From Desulfobacterium sp. (GTDB taxonomy: Bacteria > Desulfobacterota > Desulfobacteria > Desulfobacterales > Desulfobacteraceae), in NCBI GenBank assembly GCA_016342325.1, contig JAEINR010000001.1, positions 1 to 64,000 of the forward strand: DNA of 64,000 nt. The letters are read 5' to 3'. This document shows, piece by piece, positions 53,797-64,000 of this stretch; position 1 is the stretch's first letter, and every line of letters starts with the position of its first letter. Made by a program: the position numbers and the translations under genes. The notes beneath the pieces were generated by a model. It saw nothing but the letters and a program-made list of their open reading frames with translations, was not told the origin of the DNA and ran no database searches.

Positions 53797-56700
53797 TTAG
53801 ACTGCGGCAACATCCGCAATTTCGATTTCCAAATCCTTGAAACCGACAAAACCCGTACCAGCCGGAATTAATCGACCCATGACCACATTTTCCTTAAGTC
53901 CCTTAAGATCATCAAGGCGACCCTGCATACTTGCTTCGGTCAACACCTTTGTTGTCTCCTGGAACGAAGCGGCGGAGATAAAACTGTCCGTTGCCAAAGA
54001 CGCCTTGGTGATTCCGAGAATCAAAGGCTCTCCCCTGGCCGGCTCGCCACCCTTGAGCACGACTTCCCGGTTTGCCGCAGCAAACCGCATTCTGTCCACT
54101 TGCTCGTCCGGAATAAAGTCGGTATCCCCGATCTCGATCACCTTAACCCGGCGCATCATCTGGCTAATGATCACCTCGATGTGCTTATCGTTGATCCGAA
54201 CACCCTGGAGCCTGTAGACCTCCTGGACCTCATCCACAAGATACCGGGCCAGAGCAACCTCGCCCTTGATATTCAAGATATCCTGGGGATTGGCACTACC
54301 GCCGATGAGGGGCTCGCCGGCCTTGACATAATCACCGTCATAAACCGAAACGTGGCGTCCCTTGGGAATAAGGTATTCACGCTTGTCACCCACGTCCGTG
54401 GGCGTAACGGTCACTTTCTGCTTGCCCTTGGTTCCCTTGGATACGGTGATGTAACCATCGATCTCCGTGAGAACTGTGGGCTCCTTAGGCTTCCTCACCT
54501 CGAAAAGTTCCGCAACCCTGGGAAGACCACCGGTGATATCCTTGGTCTTTGACGTCGCCCGGGGAAGCTTTGCAATGATATCACCCGCCATGACCTGGTC
54601 ATCCTCGTCCACCAACAGAATGGCGTTGACCGGAAGGAAGTAGCGGACAATCGCGCTTGCGCCCGGCAACTTAACCCCTTTTCCGTCCGGGTCCCTGAAG
54701 GTGATCCTCGGGCGAACATCGGAAATCTTGCCTTCGATAATGGTTCGACTTACTTTTCCGGTAACAGGGTCGATCTGCTCCTGTACCGTGGAACCGGCCT
54801 CGATGTCGGCAAAACGAACCCGGCCGTTCACCTCGGTAATGATGGGGGTGGTGAAGGGATCCCACTCGGCGATCCTGTCTCCAACTTCCACATGCTGCCC
54901 CTCTTTAACCAGGAGGGTTGCGCCGTAGATGATGTCATCATGGGCCCTTTCCCTGCCTTCGGGTCCGACAATGACAAACCCGCCGCCCTTTCTGTTCATG
55001 ACGATCTGCTTGTCATCTGCCGTGGTAACGATCTGAATGCTCTTGTTGAGCCTGATGTTTCCTGCAACCCTGGCCTTGATCTCAGCGACCTCGACCTTTC
55101 TGCTGGCCGTACCACCGATATGGAAGGTACGCATGGTCAACTGGGTTCCCGGCTCACCAATGGACTGGGCGGCCATGATACCAACGGCCTGGCCGATATC
55201 CACGGTCTTACCGTAGGCAAGGTCACGGCCGTAGCAGCTTGCGCACACCCCGGTCTTGGATTTACAGGTCAGAACGCTTCTGATCTTAACGCTGGTAACA
55301 CCGGCCGCCTCGATCTTCTCAACCATGGCCTCACCCAGCTCCACACCCTTCTCAACGATGATCTCATCCGTATAAATATCCCGGACAGCATCCTGGGTAA
55401 CCCGGCCGAGGATTCGCTCACCCAGGCTCTGGATCACTTCACCGCCCTCAAGAAGGGATTCAACCTCGACACCCATGAGGGTACCGCAATCCGCCTCCAT
55501 CACGGTGCAATCCTGGGCCACATCGGCCAAACGACGGGTAAGATAACCCGAGTTGGCGGTCTTGAGCGCAGTATCGGCAAGCCCCTTACGGGCACCATGG
55601 GTGGAAATAAAGTACTGAAGAACCGTCAACCCCTCACGGAAACAGGCAGTGATCGGGTTCTCAATGATCTCGCCCGAGGGTTTGGCCATGAGGCCACGCA
55701 TTCCGGCGAGCTGCCTCATCTGATCCTTGCTGCCCCTGGCGCCGGAATCAGCCATCATGTATACAGCGTTGAGAACGTCCTCTTGGGGACCCTGATAACT
55801 CTTAGAGGATTTCGGGTCTTTCATCACCTCCATCATGGCGTCGGCAATGTCGTCCGTGCTCTTGGCCCAGATATCAACCACCTTATTGTACTTCTCGCCC
55901 TGGGTGATCAAGCCCTCGGAATACTGCTCCTTGATGTCAAGAACACTCATCTCCGCCTCATGGATGATATCCCACTTATTATCCGGAATGATCATATCGT
56001 CGATGCAGATGGAAAGCCCGCCAAGGGTTGAGTACTTGTAACCGATATCCTTGAGCCTGTCGGCCAGAACCACGGTCTCTTTAATGCCGATGTTTCTGTA
56101 GGCATAATCCACAAGCTCCCGGACGGCAGACTTGGTGATGATTTTATTCACAAGATGGAAGGGCAACGTCGTTTTACGCACGTCAACCCTGAAGATATTA
56201 TAGAATCCACCGGATTCGATCACATCGGAGAACTGATCTTTTCGAAGTCCGTAAAGCTGCTCAGCCTTGATCTCGGAGACCTGAAAGATGTTCTTGAACT
56301 CCTTTCGGGTCAGGATACCGGTGGCACCCTTTGTGGATTTGGTCTCCTCATCCGAGTATGCGTTGGAAACCTGGTCAAAGGTTTTGCCGTTCCTCAGTTC
56401 CTGGAACGCCTCAGTCGCTGTTTCCCGGTCAGCCACCCGGATCCGGCTCATGTCCAGCAGGGTATCACCGGGAATGATCTCCCACAGCATGATCCGGCCG
56501 CAGGTCGTGTCGTAGAGTTCACCGTCGATGCGAACCTTGATCATTGCGTTGAGGGCAATCTCTTTTGCGTCAAAGGCAGACCGGACCTCAGCAACGCTGG
56601 AAAACCGCGTGTCTTCGCCGGGAAGCCCCGGAACGCCCCGGGTCATGTAGTAGATACCGAGAACGATATCCTGGGTGGGAACGATCACGGGCTGTCCATT

Positions 56701-58185
56701 GGCAGGGGAAAGAATATTGTTGCTGGCAAGCATCAATATCCGCGCCTCAAGCTGGGACTCCAGGGAAAGGGGCACATGCACGGCCATCTGATCACCGTCA
56801 AAGTCGGCATTGAACGCAGTACAGACCAACGGATGGAGCTGGATCGCCTTGCCCTCTATAAGGACGGGCTCAAAGGCCTGGATGCCGAGACGATGAAGGG
56901 TCGGCGCACGGTTGAGCATGATGGGATACTCTTTGACCACGTGGTCCAGGGCGTCCCATACCTCAACTTCCTCCCGCTCCACCATCTTTTTGGCACTCTT
57001 GACGGTGGAGACAAGGCCTTTCTGCTCCAGGTAGTTATAGATAAACGGCTTGAACAGCTCCAGTGCCATCTTCTTGGGAAGACCACACTGGTGAAGCCGG
57101 AGATAGGGACCGACGGTAATAACGGTACGGCCCGAATAATCCACACGCTTTCCAAGCAGGTTCTGACGAAACCGGCCCTGCTTACCCTTGAGGGTATCGC
57201 TCAAGGACTTGAGGGGCCGCTTGTTGGTTCCGGTAACAACCCTGCCGTGGCGACCGTTATCAAAAAGGACATCCACGGCCTCCTGGAGCATGCGCTTCTC
57301 GTTTCGAACGATGATGTCCGGCGCGTTGAGGTCGACAAGACGCTTAAGTCGATTGTTACGGTTGATCACCCTGCGATAAAGATCGTTGAGATCACTTGTG
57401 GCAAACCTGCCGCCTTCAAGGGGTACCAAAGGCCTCAAGTCCGGAGGAAGGACGGGCAACGCCGTCATGATCATCTTTGTGGGGCTCTGCTCCGAGTTTC
57501 GAAACGCATCCACCACTTTAAGTCGCTTGGACATCTTCTGGCGCTTAGCCACCGATTTAGTGGTGTAGATCTCTTCCCTAAGCTCCTTGTAAACCGCGTC
57601 AAGGTCCACCTCTTCCAGCAGCTTGAGGATCGCTTCGGCACCCATACCGCACTCAAACCCGTCAAACCCGAACTCCTCGATGGCTTCGTGGTATTTGTCA
57701 TCGGATAGGAGCTGAAGCTTATCCATCCCGGTATCCTTGGGATCAACGACAATATAGGAGTCAAAGTAAAGCACCTTTTCAAGGTTCTTCAGGGTCAGGT
57801 CAAGTATGTTTCCGATCTTGCTCGGCAGGCTCTTCAGGAACCAGATATGGGAAACAGGACAGGCAAGCTCGATGTGGGCCATTCTTTCCCGTCGCACCTT
57901 GGACTGAATCACCTCAACGCCGCATTTTTCACAAATAACGCCCCGGTGCTTCATGCGCTTGTACTTACCGCAGTTACACTCGTAATCCTTGGTGGGGCCA
58001 AAGACCTTTGCACAAAAAAGACCGTCCCGTTCAGGCTTGAAGGTACGATAGTTAATGGTTTCAGGCTTTTTTATCTCACCATGGGACCACTCTCTGATCT
58101 GGTCAGAGGAAGCAAGAGCTATCTGGACTCCCGTATAGATCTTAGGATCTTTCGGCTTGGCGAAGAAATCGTATATGGTTTCCAA
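53797..58185 (-). CDS. rpoC: RNA polymerase beta' subunit
   Basis: 1462 aa, TTG start with AAGGAGA upstream (the protein begins [15 protein letters not shown]). N-terminal zinc finger ([20 protein letters not shown]), the catalytic metal motif [12 protein letters not shown], the bridge helix and trigger loop region ([20 protein letters not shown]), and a second zinc site ([19 protein letters not shown]). It lies 10 bases after rpoB. Confidence 0.98.
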   Translation of the reverse strand: METIYDFFAKPKDPKIYTGVQIALASSDQIREWSHGEIKKPETINYRTFKPERDGLFCAKVFGPTKDYECNCGKYKRMKHRGVICEKCGVEVIQSKVRRERMAHIELACPVSHIWFLKSLPSKIGNILDLTLKNLEKVLYFDSYIVVDPKDTGMDKLQLLSDDKYHEAIEEFGFDGFECGMGAEAILKLLEEVDLDAVYKELREEIYTTKSVAKRQKMSKRLKVVDAFRNSEQSPTKMIMTALPVLPPDLRPLVPLEGGRFATSDLNDLYRRVINRNNRLKRLVDLNAPDIIVRNEKRMLQEAVDVLFDNGRHGRVVTGTNKRPLKSLSDTLKGKQGRFRQNLLGKRVDYSGRTVITVGPYLRLHQCGLPKKMALELFKPFIYNYLEQKGLVSTVKSAKKMVEREEVEVWDALDHVVKEYPIMLNRAPTLHRLGIQAFEPVLIEGKAIQLHPLVCTAFNADFDGDQMAVHVPLSLESQLEARILMLASNNILSPANGQPVIVPTQDIVLGIYYMTRGVPGLPGEDTRFSSVAEVRSAFDAKEIALNAMIKVRIDGELYDTTCGRIMLWEIIPGDTLLDMSRIRVADRETATEAFQELRNGKTFDQVSNAYSDEETKSTKGATGILTRKEFKNIFQVSEIKAEQLYGLRKDQFSDVIESGGFYNIFRVDVRKTTLPFHLVNKIITKSAVRELVDYAYRNIGIKETVVLADRLKDIGYKYSTLGGLSICIDDMIIPDNKWDIIHEAEMSVLDIKEQYSEGLITQGEKYNKVVDIWAKSTDDIADAMMEVMKDPKSSKSYQGPQEDVLNAVYMMADSGARGSKDQMRQLAGMRGLMAKPSGEIIENPITACFREGLTVLQYFISTHGARKGLADTALKTANSGYLTRRLADVAQDCTVMEADCGTLMGVEVESLLEGGEVIQSLGERILGRVTQDAVRDIYTDEIIVEKGVELGEAMVEKIEAAGVTSVKIRSVLTCKSKTGVCASCYGRDLAYGKTVDIGQAVGIMAAQSIGEPGTQLTMRTFHIGGTASRKVEVAEIKARVAGNIRLNKSIQIVTTADDKQIVMNRKGGGFVIVGPEGRERAHDDIIYGATLLVKEGQHVEVGDRIAEWDPFTTPIITEVNGRVRFADIEAGSTVQEQIDPVTGKVSRTIIEGKISDVRPRITFRDPDGKGVKLPGASAIVRYFLPVNAILLVDEDDQVMAGDIIAKLPRATSKTKDITGGLPRVAELFEVRKPKEPTVLTEIDGYITVSKGTKGKQKVTVTPTDVGDKREYLIPKGRHVSVYDGDYVKAGEPLIGGSANPQDILNIKGEVALARYLVDEVQEVYRLQGVRINDKHIEVIISQMMRRVKVIEIGDTDFIPDEQVDRMRFAAANREVVLKGGEPARGEPLILGITKASLATDSFISAASFQETTKVLTEASMQGRLDDLKGLKENVVMGRLIPAGTGFVGFKDLEIEIADVAAV

Positions 58186-58195
58186 TATCTTCTCC

Positions 58196-61100
58196 TTATT
58201 TCCCTTCTAAAAGGTTTATATCCAATCCCAGACTTTGGAGCTCTTTTGTAAGAACTCTGAAAGATTCGGGCATTCCAGGCTCAAGAACGTTCTGTCCCTT
58301 GACAATCTTCTCGTACATGCGTGTTCGTCCTGTCATATCGTCTGATTTCACGGTAATGAACTCCTGGAGGGCATGGGCGGCGCCGTAGGCCTCCATGGCC
58401 CACACCTCCATCTCTCCGAGACGCTGGCCGCCAAACTGGGCCTTGCCGCCCAAGGGCTGCTGGGTCACCAGAGAGTAGGGTCCGATGGACCGGGCATGGA
58501 TCTTGTCGTCGACAAGATGATGGAGCTTGAGCATATACATGATACCAACGGTGATGGGTTTTTCAAAGCGCTCACCAGTCCGGCCATCATAGAGGACCGA
58601 CTGGCCCGAGGTGTTAAGCCCTGCGTAATTGATCAAGGCCTTAATTTCACTTTCGGCCGCACCATCAAACACTGGAGTTGCCATGTGCACCCCGTTTTGG
58701 TAGAGCTTGGCAAATGCCATGAACGCCTTGTCATCCATCTTATCGATGGACTCAATAAATTCACGCTCCTCCTCATTCTTCGGAACGGGCATGGACTCTT
58801 CAAGGGTGTAGTGGGACTCAAAGTCGTAGTGGGTCTTTCCCTTGTTCGCTTTCTCACCCGGCTTTACCGGCGGTGTGACAAAGATCCGCTTGATCCTCGC
58901 CCGAAGCTCATCCGTATTGTTCTGGTAGATGAGATCATCGATCTGGCGTCCAAGCCCCCTGGCAGCACATCCCAGGTGGATCTCAAGAATCTGTCCCACG
59001 TTCATTCGCGAGGGAACACCCAGGGGATTGAGCACCATGTCAACGGTTCGCCCGTCTTCAAAATAGGGAAGATCCGCCACCGGAAGAATCCGGGAGACAA
59101 CCCCCTTATTACCGTGCCTTCCTGCCATCTTGTCACCCACTGAGAGTACCCGTTTCATGGCAACGCTGATCTTGATCAGCTTGAGTACGCCCGGAGACAG
59201 ATCGTCTCCCTTTTCATAGCGGGAAACCTGACTGTTGAAGTGTTCCCTTGCTTTTTTGATCTGCTGGTCAGCCTTCTCAAGGATGATCTGAGCCGTATCG
59301 GTCAGATGGGGATCACCAACACTCACACCCATAAGATCGGTAAGGGGAATTCCCTCAAAGAGCCCAGGCGCCACAGCCGTGTCCGCCTGGACAACCACTT
59401 TTTTGCCCTTTTTAAGGGGCATGGAAAGAAGTTGACCGGCAAGCATCTCTTCAAGGCGTTCCTGGATGGTTTCGGAGATGATCCGAATCTCATCATCCCT
59501 GTCCTTTTCAAGCTTCAGGATCTCAAAATCCTCAATGGACCTTGTTCGGTCATCCTTGGATAATCCACGGCGGGAAAAGACCTTGGCGTTGGTCACGACC
59601 CCTTCGACCCCGGGGGGAACCCTGAGGGAAGTGTCCTTGACATCCCCGGCTTTTTCACCAAAGATCGCCCGGAGAAGCTTTTCCTCGGGACTGAGCTGGG
59701 TTTCACCCTTTGGCGTGATCTTACCCACAAGGATATCACCGGGTTTCACCTCGGCGCCGAGGCGGATAATACCGCTCTCGTCCAGATCCTTGAGTGCCTC
59801 TTCACCGGCATTGGGAATATCCCGGGTGATCTCCTCCTTGCCAAGCTTTGTATCCCGAGCAACAACCTCAAACTCCTCAATGTGTACGGAGGTATAAATC
59901 CCGTCCCTCACCAGGCGTTCGCTCACGAGGATGGAATCCTCGTAGTTGTAACCGCCCCAGGGCATGAAGGCTACGGTGACATTCTTGCCAAGGGCAAGCT
60001 CCCCCATCTCTGTGGAGGGACCGTCGGCTATGACCTGGCCGGTTTTAACGTGATCCCCCTTCTTAACAATGGGCCTGTGGTTGAAACAGGTATTCTGGTT
60101 GGATCGGACAAACTTGGATGCATTATAAATAGTGACGGTCTTCGTGTCTGATCCGGCATCCTCATCTGCATTTTTAACCACGATGCGCTTGGCATCCACA
60201 TCCACGACCACCCCATCGTGTTCTGCAACGATGGCAACACCGGAATCCCGGGCCACAACCCCTTCGATGCCCGTACCGACAAACGGTGCTTCGCTTCGAA
60301 TCAGGGGAACAGCCTGGCGCTGCATGTTGGAACCCATGAGCGCCCTGTTGGCATCATCGTTCTCAAGAAAAGGAATCAATGAGGCGGAAACCGAAACCAG
60401 CTGGTTTGGCGAAACGTCCATGAACTCGATGTCCATGTTTTTCACCATCTCAAACTCACCACCCACCCTGGAGGTAACAAGATCATTGATCAAAACACCG
60501 TTTTCGTCAAGCACCGCATTTGCCTGGGCAATGGGGTGTTCCTTCTCCTCAAAGGCGGACAGATGGGTGATATCCCGGCTGACAACGCCGTCCTTGGCAA
60601 GCCTGTAAGGGGTTTCGATGAATCCAAAATCGTTGACCCGGGCGTAGGTGCACAGGGAAACGATGAGACCAATGTTGGGTCCCTCAGGTGTCTCAATGGG
60701 ACAGATCCTGCCATAATGGGAGGGATGCACATCCCTGACCTCAAATCCGGCCCGCTCCCGGGTAAGTCCGCCCGGTCCAAGGGCTGAAAGCCGCCGCTTG
60801 TGGGTGGTCTCGGACAGGGGGTTGGTCTGGTCCATGAACTGGGAGAGCTGGGAGGTTCCAAAGAACTCCCGGACAACGGCCGAGACAGGCTTGGGATTGA
60901 CGAGGTCATGGGGCATCATCGCATCCACTTCCTGCATGCTCATCCGTTCCTTAATGGCCCGCTCCATGCGAACAAGACCGATCCTGTACTGGTTCTCAAG
61001 AAGTTCACCCACCGCACGAACCCGCCGGTTACCAAGGTGATCGATATCATCGACCGCGCCCTGGGTATCCTTGAGCTCGACCAGGGTTGAAGCCGTAAGA

Positions 61101-62398
61101 AGAATGTCTTCCTTTCGAAGGGTTCTGACATCGATGCCCGTGGTCATACCGAGACGGTGGTTCATTTTCAAACGACCGACATTGGACAGATCGTAGTAAG
61201 CCGGCTTAAAAAAGAGGTGATCGATAAAATCCTGGGCAACCTCAGGGGTTGCTGGATTACCAGGACGAAGCCTTCGGTATATCTCGATGAGGGCTTCCGA
61301 TCTTGAGATCACCTTGTCAACGGCCAGGGTCTTTCGTATGGAGTCAGAACTGTAGGTGTCAACGTAGAGAATGCTGAACTCGTTAATGCCTGCAGCCTCG
61401 ATGGCCTCGATCACCTCGATGTCGATGAGCGATCCGGCCTTGGCAATGATCTCTTCGGTTTCAGCATTGATGACGGTGGAGGCAAAGCCCTTGCCGATGA
61501 TGTCATCCTCATTGATGGGTATATTTTTAAGGCCTGCCGCCTGGAGCTGCTTCAGGGCACGAATGGTGAAGAGACGTCCTTTTTTCACCACCACGTCGCC
61601 TGTTTCTGGATCCAGGACATCGAAACTGGCCCGGTTTCGCTTCAGGTTCTCGGGATTGAACTCCTTGAACAGCGCTCCGTCCTTCCGAAAGATACGCTCC
61701 CGCTTGTAAAAAAAGCTCAGGATATCTTCGTTGGTATACCCAAATGCCTTGAACAGGATGGTTATCGGAAATTTTCTTCTCCGGTCAATCCTGATGTTGA
61801 CAATATCCTTGGGATCAATTTCCATATCGATCCAGGATCCCCGGACAGGGATAACTCGAGCGGTATAGATAATCCTGCCGCTAGAGTGATTTTTGCCCTC
61901 GTCATGGTCAAAAAAGACACCGGAGGATCTGTGAAGCTGGCTGACAACAGCGCGCTCAGTACCGTTAATAATAAAGGTACCGCGTTTGGTCATCAAAGGA
62001 ATCGTGCCGAAGTAGATCTCCTGCTCTTTGATGTCGCGGATGGATGTGGTGCCTGCTTCCTTGTCCACATCGTAAACTACGAGTCTTACGGTTATGTTAA
62101 CGGGAATTTCATAGGTCATCCCCCGGCTGATGCACTCTTCCACAGAGTGCTTTGTCTCTCCGAACGAGTAGGAGACATATTCAAGGGAGGAGGTCCCTGT
62201 AAAGTCCTTAATGGGAAAAACCGATTTGAATACCAGGTGTATTCCGATATCTTCCCTGTTTTCAGGGAAAGCATCCCTTTGCAGAAAACGTTCAAAAGAG
62301 GTACGCTGCATTCCAATGAGATCGGGAATGTCAACGACCCTGCTTTTACTACCAAATTCTTTTCTTATGCGCTTGCTTGCCAAAAGGCTCCCGGTCAT
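58196..62398 (-). CDS. rpoB: RNA polymerase beta subunit
   Basis: 1400 aa. The rifampicin-region segment [20 protein letters not shown] and [12 protein letters not shown] has the wild-type Asp, His and Ser at the three main resistance positions. Later conserved blocks include [34 protein letters not shown] and [18 protein letters not shown]. It begins about 117 bases after rplL; only a weak GGCC dyad is seen in that gap. Confidence 0.98.
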   Translation of the reverse strand: MTGSLLASKRIRKEFGSKSRVVDIPDLIGMQRTSFERFLQRDAFPENREDIGIHLVFKSVFPIKDFTGTSSLEYVSYSFGETKHSVEECISRGMTYEIPVNITVRLVVYDVDKEAGTTSIRDIKEQEIYFGTIPLMTKRGTFIINGTERAVVSQLHRSSGVFFDHDEGKNHSSGRIIYTARVIPVRGSWIDMEIDPKDIVNIRIDRRRKFPITILFKAFGYTNEDILSFFYKRERIFRKDGALFKEFNPENLKRNRASFDVLDPETGDVVVKKGRLFTIRALKQLQAAGLKNIPINEDDIIGKGFASTVINAETEEIIAKAGSLIDIEVIEAIEAAGINEFSILYVDTYSSDSIRKTLAVDKVISRSEALIEIYRRLRPGNPATPEVAQDFIDHLFFKPAYYDLSNVGRLKMNHRLGMTTGIDVRTLRKEDILLTASTLVELKDTQGAVDDIDHLGNRRVRAVGELLENQYRIGLVRMERAIKERMSMQEVDAMMPHDLVNPKPVSAVVREFFGTSQLSQFMDQTNPLSETTHKRRLSALGPGGLTRERAGFEVRDVHPSHYGRICPIETPEGPNIGLIVSLCTYARVNDFGFIETPYRLAKDGVVSRDITHLSAFEEKEHPIAQANAVLDENGVLINDLVTSRVGGEFEMVKNMDIEFMDVSPNQLVSVSASLIPFLENDDANRALMGSNMQRQAVPLIRSEAPFVGTGIEGVVARDSGVAIVAEHDGVVVDVDAKRIVVKNADEDAGSDTKTVTIYNASKFVRSNQNTCFNHRPIVKKGDHVKTGQVIADGPSTEMGELALGKNVTVAFMPWGGYNYEDSILVSERLVRDGIYTSVHIEEFEVVARDTKLGKEEITRDIPNAGEEALKDLDESGIIRLGAEVKPGDILVGKITPKGETQLSPEEKLLRAIFGEKAGDVKDTSLRVPPGVEGVVTNAKVFSRRGLSKDDRTRSIEDFEILKLEKDRDDEIRIISETIQERLEEMLAGQLLSMPLKKGKKVVVQADTAVAPGLFEGIPLTDLMGVSVGDPHLTDTAQIILEKADQQIKKAREHFNSQVSRYEKGDDLSPGVLKLIKISVAMKRVLSVGDKMAGRHGNKGVVSRILPVADLPYFEDGRTVDMVLNPLGVPSRMNVGQILEIHLGCAARGLGRQIDDLIYQNNTDELRARIKRIFVTPPVKPGEKANKGKTHYDFESHYTLEESMPVPKNEEEREFIESIDKMDDKAFMAFAKLYQNGVHMATPVFDGAAESEIKALINYAGLNTSGQSVLYDGRTGERFEKPITVGIMYMLKLHHLVDDKIHARSIGPYSLVTQQPLGGKAQFGGQRLGEMEVWAMEAYGAAHALQEFITVKSDDMTGRTRMYEKIVKGQNVLEPGMPESFRVLTKELQSLGLDINLLEGK

Positions 62399-62515
62399 GG
62401 TATCTCCAAATATGGGTTATTATAACCGTGAAAGCGGAGACATGGCCTTATAGGCCCTGCCCCCGCATCGAGTGTGTGAAATTTACAAATTTTTTCAAAT
62501 AGTTAGGACAAATTA

Positions 62516-62899
62516 CTATTTGACAGAGACCTGGGCACCAGCTGCTTCGAGCTGATCCTTGATCTTTTCTGCATCTTCTTTTGTGATTGCTTCTTTAACG
62601 GGTTTCGGAGCCTCGTCAACAAGCGCCTTTGCCTCTTTGAGACCAAGACCTGTGATGGCGCGAACTTCCTTGATTACACCAATTTTCTTGTCGCCTGCAG
62701 CTTCGAGGATGACGTCGAACTCTGTCTGCTCTTCAGCAGCACCGGCATCGCCTGCAACCGCACCACCAGCCATCATTGCAACGGGAGCCGCAGCAGATAC
62801 GCCGAATTTTTCCTCAAGCTCCTTTACCATCTCTGAGAGATCAAGGACGCTCATGTTTGCTATAAATTCAATTACATCATCTTTTGTGATATCAGCCAT
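62516..62899 (-). CDS. rplL: 50S ribosomal protein L7/L12
   Basis: 127 aa from ATG 62899 (AAGGAG upstream); the open frame extends back to 62947 but without support. N-terminal dimerisation region ([20 protein letters not shown]), an Ala-rich hinge, and the factor-binding domain ([20 protein letters not shown]). It forms the ribosomal stalk with L10. Confidence 0.97.
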   Translation of the reverse strand: MADITKDDVIEFIANMSVLDLSEMVKELEEKFGVSAAAPVAMMAGGAVAGDAGAAEEQTEFDVILEAAGDKKIGVIKEVRAITGLGLKEAKALVDEAPKPVKEAITKEDAEKIKDQLEAAGAQVSVK

Positions 62900-62965
62900 T
62901 ATTTTCTCCTTAGAAAAACCTGTAAAGAGTTGCCTCTTTTTGATCATTAAAATTATCTAAAACGT

Positions 62966-63487
62966 TTATGCAGCCTCTTTCTGTTCGCCAATCGCATTGC
63001 AAACAGTGAGAAATGCCCTTGGAACGCCTCCAAGGACTCTAACCATGGCTGTCGGTACTCCGTTCATTGCTGAGAGCAACTGTGCCAGGAGGACCTCGCG
63101 TGACGGCATCTTTGCGAGCGCCTTGATCTCGTCAACCGAGAGGAGCTTACCGTTCATGGCTCCTGCTTTGATTTCAAGCTTGTCGTTTTCTTCGGCAAAC
63201 TTGACCAGAACCCTGGCTGGGGCCACGGGGTCGTCCTTGCAGGTAGCAAGGGCGTTGGGCCCTTTGAAGGAATCTTTCATAAGAGCGGTATCAGTACCCT
63301 CACAGGCCATGGCGAGGAGCGTGTTCTTCATGACTTCCAACTGAACACCCTCTTTTCTCAACTCAGACCTGAGCTGGGTCATCGCCTCGACATCCAGTCC
63401 CTTGTAATCGACAAGGACTGAAATTTGAGTCTCTGCAAGGCGGACCTTTACCTGCTCTACAAATTCTTTTTTATTTGATAAATTCAA
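62966..63487 (-). CDS. rplJ: 50S ribosomal protein L10
   Basis: 173 aa from TTG 63487, which has GGAGG nine bases upstream, giving (M)NLSNKKEFVEQVKVRL. The open frame extends to 63586, but that part lies in the L10 leader RNA. SVLVDYKGLDVEAMTQLRSE and NTLLAMACEGTD are typical. It anchors L7/L12 dimers and regulates its own operon through the leader. Confidence 0.93.
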   Translation of the reverse strand: MNLSNKKEFVEQVKVRLAETQISVLVDYKGLDVEAMTQLRSELRKEGVQLEVMKNTLLAMACEGTDTALMKDSFKGPNALATCKDDPVAPARVLVKFAEENDKLEIKAGAMNGKLLSVDEIKALAKMPSREVLLAQLLSAMNGVPTAMVRVLGGVPRAFLTVCNAIGEQKEAA

Positions 63488-63539
63488 TAAACTACACCTC
63501 CTTTCCAAATACAACATTTTTTCAGAGGTGCCAACTATG

Positions 63540-63625
63540 CCAAAACAGGCTTCCGTCTCGGCAGGCCGGCAGCGCCGATTATACACATGTTCATGTGCAC
63601 CTACTGTCTTTGACAGACAATTTAA
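63540..63625 (-). ncRNA. Ribosomal protein L10 leader
   Basis: In the 178-base rplA-rplJ gap the minus strand reads GACAGTAGGTGCACATG followed later by CCTGCCGAGACGGAAGCC. This is the usual end pattern of L10 leaders (ACAGyAGGTG, then CCTGCCGAG). It is the binding site for L10-(L7/L12)4, which represses translation of rplJL. Boundaries are approximate. Confidence 0.8.
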
Positions 63626-63665
63626 AACTTAATCTACCAGTGGCAGAAACGTAAGCAACTCTCAG

Positions 63666-64000
63666 CTATTTTGCCAACACCGGATCGATTTTAACGCCTG
63701 GTCCCATGGTTGTGGAAACAGTAATTGCTTTAAGGTATGTACCCTTACTGGATGCAGGCTTAAGCGCAACAATGGTGGAGAGAAAAGCCTTGATATTTTC
63801 AACCAGTTTTTCAGCACCAAAGGAAACCTTTCCAACCGGGGCATGTATGATACCGGCCTTTTCAACCCGAAATTCAATCTTTCCGGCCTTGAGTTCCTCA
63901 ACCGCCCGTGCGACCTCAAAGGTCACGGTTCCGGTCTTTGCGTTGGGCATGAGCCCCCGGGGTCCGAGAACCCTTCCGAGCTTACCGACCGTTCCCATCA
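63666..64000 (-). CDS. rplA: 50S ribosomal protein L1 (C-terminal part; 5' end outside the window)
   Basis: The last 111 or so residues are visible: [40 protein letters not shown], then the C-terminal [20 protein letters not shown]. The start lies beyond 64000. L1 forms the E-site stalk and represses rplKA. It is followed by the L10 leader. Confidence 0.97.
   Translation of the reverse strand, partial: MGTVGKLGRVLGPRGLMPNAKTGTVTFEVARAVEELKAGKIEFRVEKAGIIHAPVGKVSFGAEKLVENIKAFLSTIVALKPASSKGTYLKAITVSTTMGPGVKIDPVLAK

Noticed and set aside
54892-56031. 379-codon open frame on the plus strand within rpoC
   Set aside because: Shadow of rpoC; no family resemblance.
56155-57708. 517-codon open frame on the plus strand within rpoC
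   Set aside because: It is antisense to a fully conserved part of rpoC and reads as low-complexity His/Gly/Leu sequence with no recognisable family; a codon-bias shadow.
62399-62515. Attenuator between rplL and rpoB
   Set aside because: Only a 4-base GGCC stem is seen; too weak to call although such elements exist at this place in E. coli.

Overview
The window looks like a chromosomal segment of a Gram-negative, anaerobic deltaproteobacterium of the Desulfobacteraceae type; Desulfobacterium is my best guess, by inference and not by any search. The grounds are moderate GC, large chemotaxis and hybrid-kinase loci under sigma-54 control, selA, a fused cobA/hemD beside hemC (the siroheme branch that sulfate reducers also use for heme), moaA, and frequent TTG/GTG starts in ribosomal genes. 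I see no tRNA, rRNA, CRISPR array or complete insertion sequence, and no gene-free stretch longer than about 235 bases.

1-19454 (all minus strand) is a signal-transduction block. A Cache-GAF-PAS hybrid histidine kinase and an NtrC-type sigma-54 activator (19454-15278) precede a chemoreceptor with three tandem CZB-like modules (15046-12782). A long operon then runs from a small unknown protein through cheW, a second receptor, a very large cheA, cheD, a cheY-like regulator, a cheX-like phosphatase, cheB and two sensor kinases, the last of which runs off the left edge. Upstream of both the triple-CZB receptor and the cheW operon I see the same layout: two 18-base inverted repeats 24 bases centre to centre, then a -24/-12 promoter about 105 bases downstream. 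This suggests a dedicated regulon of the adjacent activator. No cheR is present.

19689-37390 is a mixed metabolic region, mostly on the plus strand: a SEC-C protein, a MATE exporter divergent from a MerR-type regulator, NAD(P)HX repair (nnr) with tsaE, lysC, pyrF (minus), a CheD-HDOD fusion with selA and a TPR protein in an overlapping operon, gmhA with an unrecognised protein, and fmdB-hemC-cobA/hemD-moaA followed by a GGDEF protein. A strong two-way terminator at 37416-37449 closes the region.

37493-64000 (minus strand) is the classic ribosomal/RNA-polymerase supercluster, transcribed leftwards: rplA (partial), an L10 leader, rplJ, rplL, rpoB, rpoC, rpsL, rpsG, tuf, rpsJ, the S10 and spc genes, secY, infA, rpmJ, rpsM, rpsK, rpsD, rpoA, rplQ. 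fusA, adk and map are missing from their usual places. A terminator-like hairpin sits in an unusually long gap between rplC and rplD.
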